Source: Bacteroidales bacterium (GTDB lineage Bacteria; Bacteroidota; Bacteroidia; Bacteroidales; UBA932). Taken from it: DNA of 9,126 nucleotides. The stretch lies in contig JAFYMJ010000132.1 in NCBI GenBank assembly GCA_017556665.1, positions 1-9,126 on the forward strand, read 5' to 3'. The notes below the pieces were generated by a model. It did no database searches. It saw only the letters and a list, made by a program, of their open reading frames with translations, and was not told where the DNA came from. Position numbers and translations under genes: made by a program. This document shows, piece by piece, positions 7,091 to 9,126 of the stretch (the first letter of the stretch is position 1; every line of letters begins with the position of its first letter).

Positions 7091-8857
7091 ATGAAAATGA
7101 GAAATTTATTAGGACTATTATTTATTCTTGGTTGTATGTGTCTATGTAATTCGTGCAATAATACATTGAATGATGGAGAATATAATCTGGAGCTATATGC
7201 CCAGAGTGATATCCACGGCAGATATTTTGACAGTCTATACGTAGAGGATGCAGAGAAACTCTCAGTTGCCAATGTAAGCGAATACTTGAATCTTAGAAGA
7301 GATTTATTGGGTAAAGAGAATATTATTGCCATAGACAATGGTGACCACCTTCAGGGTGATATTGCAGCCTATTACTACAATTATGTGTATGATTACACAA
7401 CAGCAGAAAACAAAAAACACTTGTTTGCTCAAATATGTGATTTTGTAGATTTTGATGCAGTTGTTGTTGGTAATCACGACATTGAGGCTGGACACCAGAA
7501 TTATGATGTTCTTAAAAAAGATTTAAAAAGTGCAGGCATACCATATTTGGCTGCAAATGCAATAGATGAGTCAACTTCCTCACCTTATTTTGAGCCTTAC
7601 ACCATATTGAATAAGGGAGGAGTTAAGGTAGCTTTAATTGGAATGACAAACCCTGCAATAAAAAAATGGCTTCCTGAGCACCTGTGGAAAGGGTTGGATT
7701 TTCTTCCAATTCAAGATTTGGCGCAAGAACTTATTGACAATGTAACCAAAGAACATAATCCTCAACTTGTTGTTCTGGCTATTCACGCAGGAGTGGGTGA
7801 TTCTACCCCAGAAAATATTGAAAATCCTGGAAAATATCTTGCATCTGTTTTAAAGGGTGTTGATATTATAATCTCAGCACACGACCATAGAGTAGCATGT
7901 GAAAAGATTTTCAATGGCACAGACAGTGTACTTGTAATGGATGGTGGTTCTCATTGCAACTATCTTTCAAATGCAAACATCAAAATTGTAGTAAAGGATA
8001 ATAAGGTTGTGGAGAAGTCTATTGAAGGCAATATCATCTCAATGTCTGATGTTTCAAAAGATACAGATTACCTGAATAATTTCAGATGGGCTTACCTTAA
8101 TGTAAAGAACTATACCAATACTGCTATTGGAAAATTGGATAAAGACCTTTATACACGTGATGCATTCTTTGGACCAAGTGATTATATAAATCTTATCCAT
8201 ACTGTTCAGCTAGATAAGACTGGTGCTGATATCTCATTTGCTGCTCCTAATACATACAATTCTTATTTGCCGGCAGGAGATTTGCTTAGGAGTGATCTAT
8301 TTATACTATATCCATTTGAGAATACTTTGTTTAAGATAAATATGACCGGTAAACAAATAAAGGATTATCTTGAGTATTCATACGACAAATGGATTTGTAC
8401 AGTAAAAAGTAATGGAGACCATATATTCAATATGCAATATTCAGAAAAAGATGGAGTTGGCAGATATTGGTTCAAGAATATGGCTTTCAATTTTGATGCA
8501 GCAGCAGGTATCAACTATATAGTTGACATAACCAAAGATAATGGCAACAGAATATCAATCTCTTCATTGCATGATGGAACAAAATTCAGTATGGATTCAA
8601 CTTATACTGTTGCTATAAATTCTTACAGAGCAAGTGGAGGAGGAGATTTGTTGAAACTGGGAGCTGGTATAGATCCTCAGACAGAGTTGGAGGGAATTAC
8701 CCTTGGTGTATATCCAGAGGTTAGGAATCTTATTGATGAGTATTTTAAGAATAATCCAGAAGGTTCAATCAAATATTATTCAAACTGGAAATTTGGTCCC
8801 GACAATATAGCAATTCAGGCTATAAAGAGAGACAAGAAACTACTTTTTCAAGATTAA
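7091..8857 (+). CDS. Lipoprotein metallophosphatase / 5'-nucleotidase (UshA/CpdB-like)
   Basis: Predicted exported lipoprotein, 588 aa. The N-terminus has a basic MKMR, a hydrophobic core and a Cys-rich lipobox-like CNSC with likely lipidated Cys22, a relaxed version typical of Bacteroidetes. The metallophosphatase domain (about 33-310) has every expected metal or active-site motif: D40-I-H42, D82-NGD-H86, GNHD (127-130), His232 in AIHAG, and HDH (264-266). The C-terminal nucleotidase domain (about 335-560) includes GPSDYINLIHTVQ, YPFENTLFKINMTGKQI and SYRASGGGD (511-519), the nucleoside-binding side. The family hydrolyses 5'-nucleotides or 2',3'-cyclic nucleotides in the cell envelope for phosphate and nucleoside salvage; which substrate applies cannot be read here. 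It lies 3 bp after the amidase gene and is probably the last gene of that operon, ending 7 bp before a hairpin. Confidence 0.92.
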   Translation: MKMRNLLGLLFILGCMCLCNSCNNTLNDGEYNLELYAQSDIHGRYFDSLYVEDAEKLSVANVSEYLNLRRDLLGKENIIAIDNGDHLQGDIAAYYYNYVYDYTTAENKKHLFAQICDFVDFDAVVVGNHDIEAGHQNYDVLKKDLKSAGIPYLAANAIDESTSSPYFEPYTILNKGGVKVALIGMTNPAIKKWLPEHLWKGLDFLPIQDLAQELIDNVTKEHNPQLVVLAIHAGVGDSTPENIENPGKYLASVLKGVDIIISAHDHRVACEKIFNGTDSVLVMDGGSHCNYLSNANIKIVVKDNKVVEKSIEGNIISMSDVSKDTDYLNNFRWAYLNVKNYTNTAIGKLDKDLYTRDAFFGPSDYINLIHTVQLDKTGADISFAAPNTYNSYLPAGDLLRSDLFILYPFENTLFKINMTGKQIKDYLEYSYDKWICTVKSNGDHIFNMQYSEKDGVGRYWFKNMAFNFDAAAGINYIVDITKDNGNRISISSLHDGTKFSMDSTYTVAINSYRASGGGDLLKLGAGIDPQTELEGITLGVYPEVRNLIDEYFKNNPEGSIKYYSNWKFGPDNIAIQAIKRDKKLLFQD

Positions 8858-8864
8858 GCAGAAA

Positions 8865-8899
8865 TTAATAAGGGTGATCCACTAGGTCACCCTTATTAA
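8865..8899. terminator. Bidirectional hairpin terminator between convergent genes
   Basis: Perfect 13-bp inverted repeat: TTAATAAGGGTGA (8865-8877) and TCACCCTTATTAA (8887-8899) around a 9-nt loop that could add a CC/GG pairing. It begins 7 bp after the nucleotidase stop and ends 1 bp before the ispG stop codon at 8901. Neither side has a long uninterrupted T-run: rightward it is followed by CTTATTTTAAAT, leftward (minus strand) by TTTCTGCTT. The A/T-rich outer arms help termination on both strands. Confidence 0.8.
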
Positions 8900-8900
8900 C

Positions 8901-9126
8901 TTATTTTAAATCATTTTCAATTATTTCCAGAAGCTTGTCTATTGCTTCCTCTTGAGGAACGCCTCTTAGTATAGCCTCCTTACCTTTGTATATCGCAACT
9001 TTTTTTGCACCCTCTCCAACATAGCCATAATCTGCATCTGCCATCTCTCCCGGACCATTTACAATACATCCCATAATTGCAATTTTAACCCCTTTCAAAT
9101 GGCTTGTCCTCTTTTTTACCTCATTG
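8901..9126 (-). CDS. ispG: 4-hydroxy-3-methylbut-2-enyl diphosphate synthase, C-terminal part (5' end outside window)
   Basis: Cytosolic 4Fe-4S enzyme of the MEP isoprenoid pathway; it reductively converts MEcPP to HMBPP. Only the last 75 residues are present, and the frame remains open to the window edge ([15 protein letters not shown] at the left of the fragment), so the first in-frame TTG at 9098 is not a start. The diagnostic motif is [19 protein letters not shown]. Its Cys is one of the cluster ligands and the Glu seven residues later matches the fourth ligand known from other IspG proteins; the other two cysteines lie outside the window. The tail from about [14 protein letters not shown] to ENDLK matches the family end. 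It converges on the nucleotidase gene, separated by the hairpin at 8865-8899. Bacteroidetes IspG proteins are often the long form with an inserted domain, but this cannot be judged here. Confidence 0.95.
   Translation of the reverse strand, partial: NEVKKRTSHLKGVKIAIMGCIVNGPGEMADADYGYVGEGAKKVAIYKGKEAILRGVPQEEAIDKLLEIIENDLK

Overview
The window is AT-rich chromosomal DNA that looks like a member of the Bacteroidetes, probably Bacteroidales. The evidence is the protein style (Ffh, FolD, a polyferredoxin, a relaxed Cys lipobox), A/T-rich start regions without clear Shine-Dalgarno sequences, very short intergenic gaps, and one TAnnTTTG-type -7 promoter box. The genus cannot be fixed from the sequence alone. 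No rRNA, tRNA, CRISPR array, insertion sequence or phage gene was seen.

Layout. (1) Positions 1-3448 hold a plus-strand run of four tightly packed genes: the 3' part of lysA (diaminopimelate decarboxylase), a TetR-type regulator, ffh (signal recognition particle GTPase) and folD (folate one-carbon enzyme). It ends at a strong hairpin plus T-run at 3521-3558. (2) A single minus-strand gene (3570-5039) encodes a membrane polyferredoxin that looks like NapH joined to NapG, carrying motifs for six 4Fe-4S clusters. (3) Divergent from it across a gap of about 90 bp is a plus-strand three-gene cluster (5130-8857): a glutamate-transporter-fold (DAACS) symporter with altered substrate and sodium motifs, an omega-amidase-like carbon-nitrogen hydrolase overlapping it by 7 bp, and a lipoprotein metallophosphatase/5'-nucleotidase 3 bp further on. 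(4) A 13-bp perfect hairpin (8865-8899) separates this cluster from the convergent 3' end of ispG (isoprenoid synthesis), which runs off the right edge.

Most of the window is core metabolism and secretion. The parts that repay a closer look are the NapH-NapG-like fusion with an internal twin-arginine segment, and the transporter. The transporter keeps the DAACS scaffold but has lost the TM7 NMDGT motif and the substrate arginine of TM8. Its coupling to an omega-amidase suggests, as inference only, uptake and deamidation of a nitrogenous compound. I found no convincing evidence for a wholly new multi-gene system.
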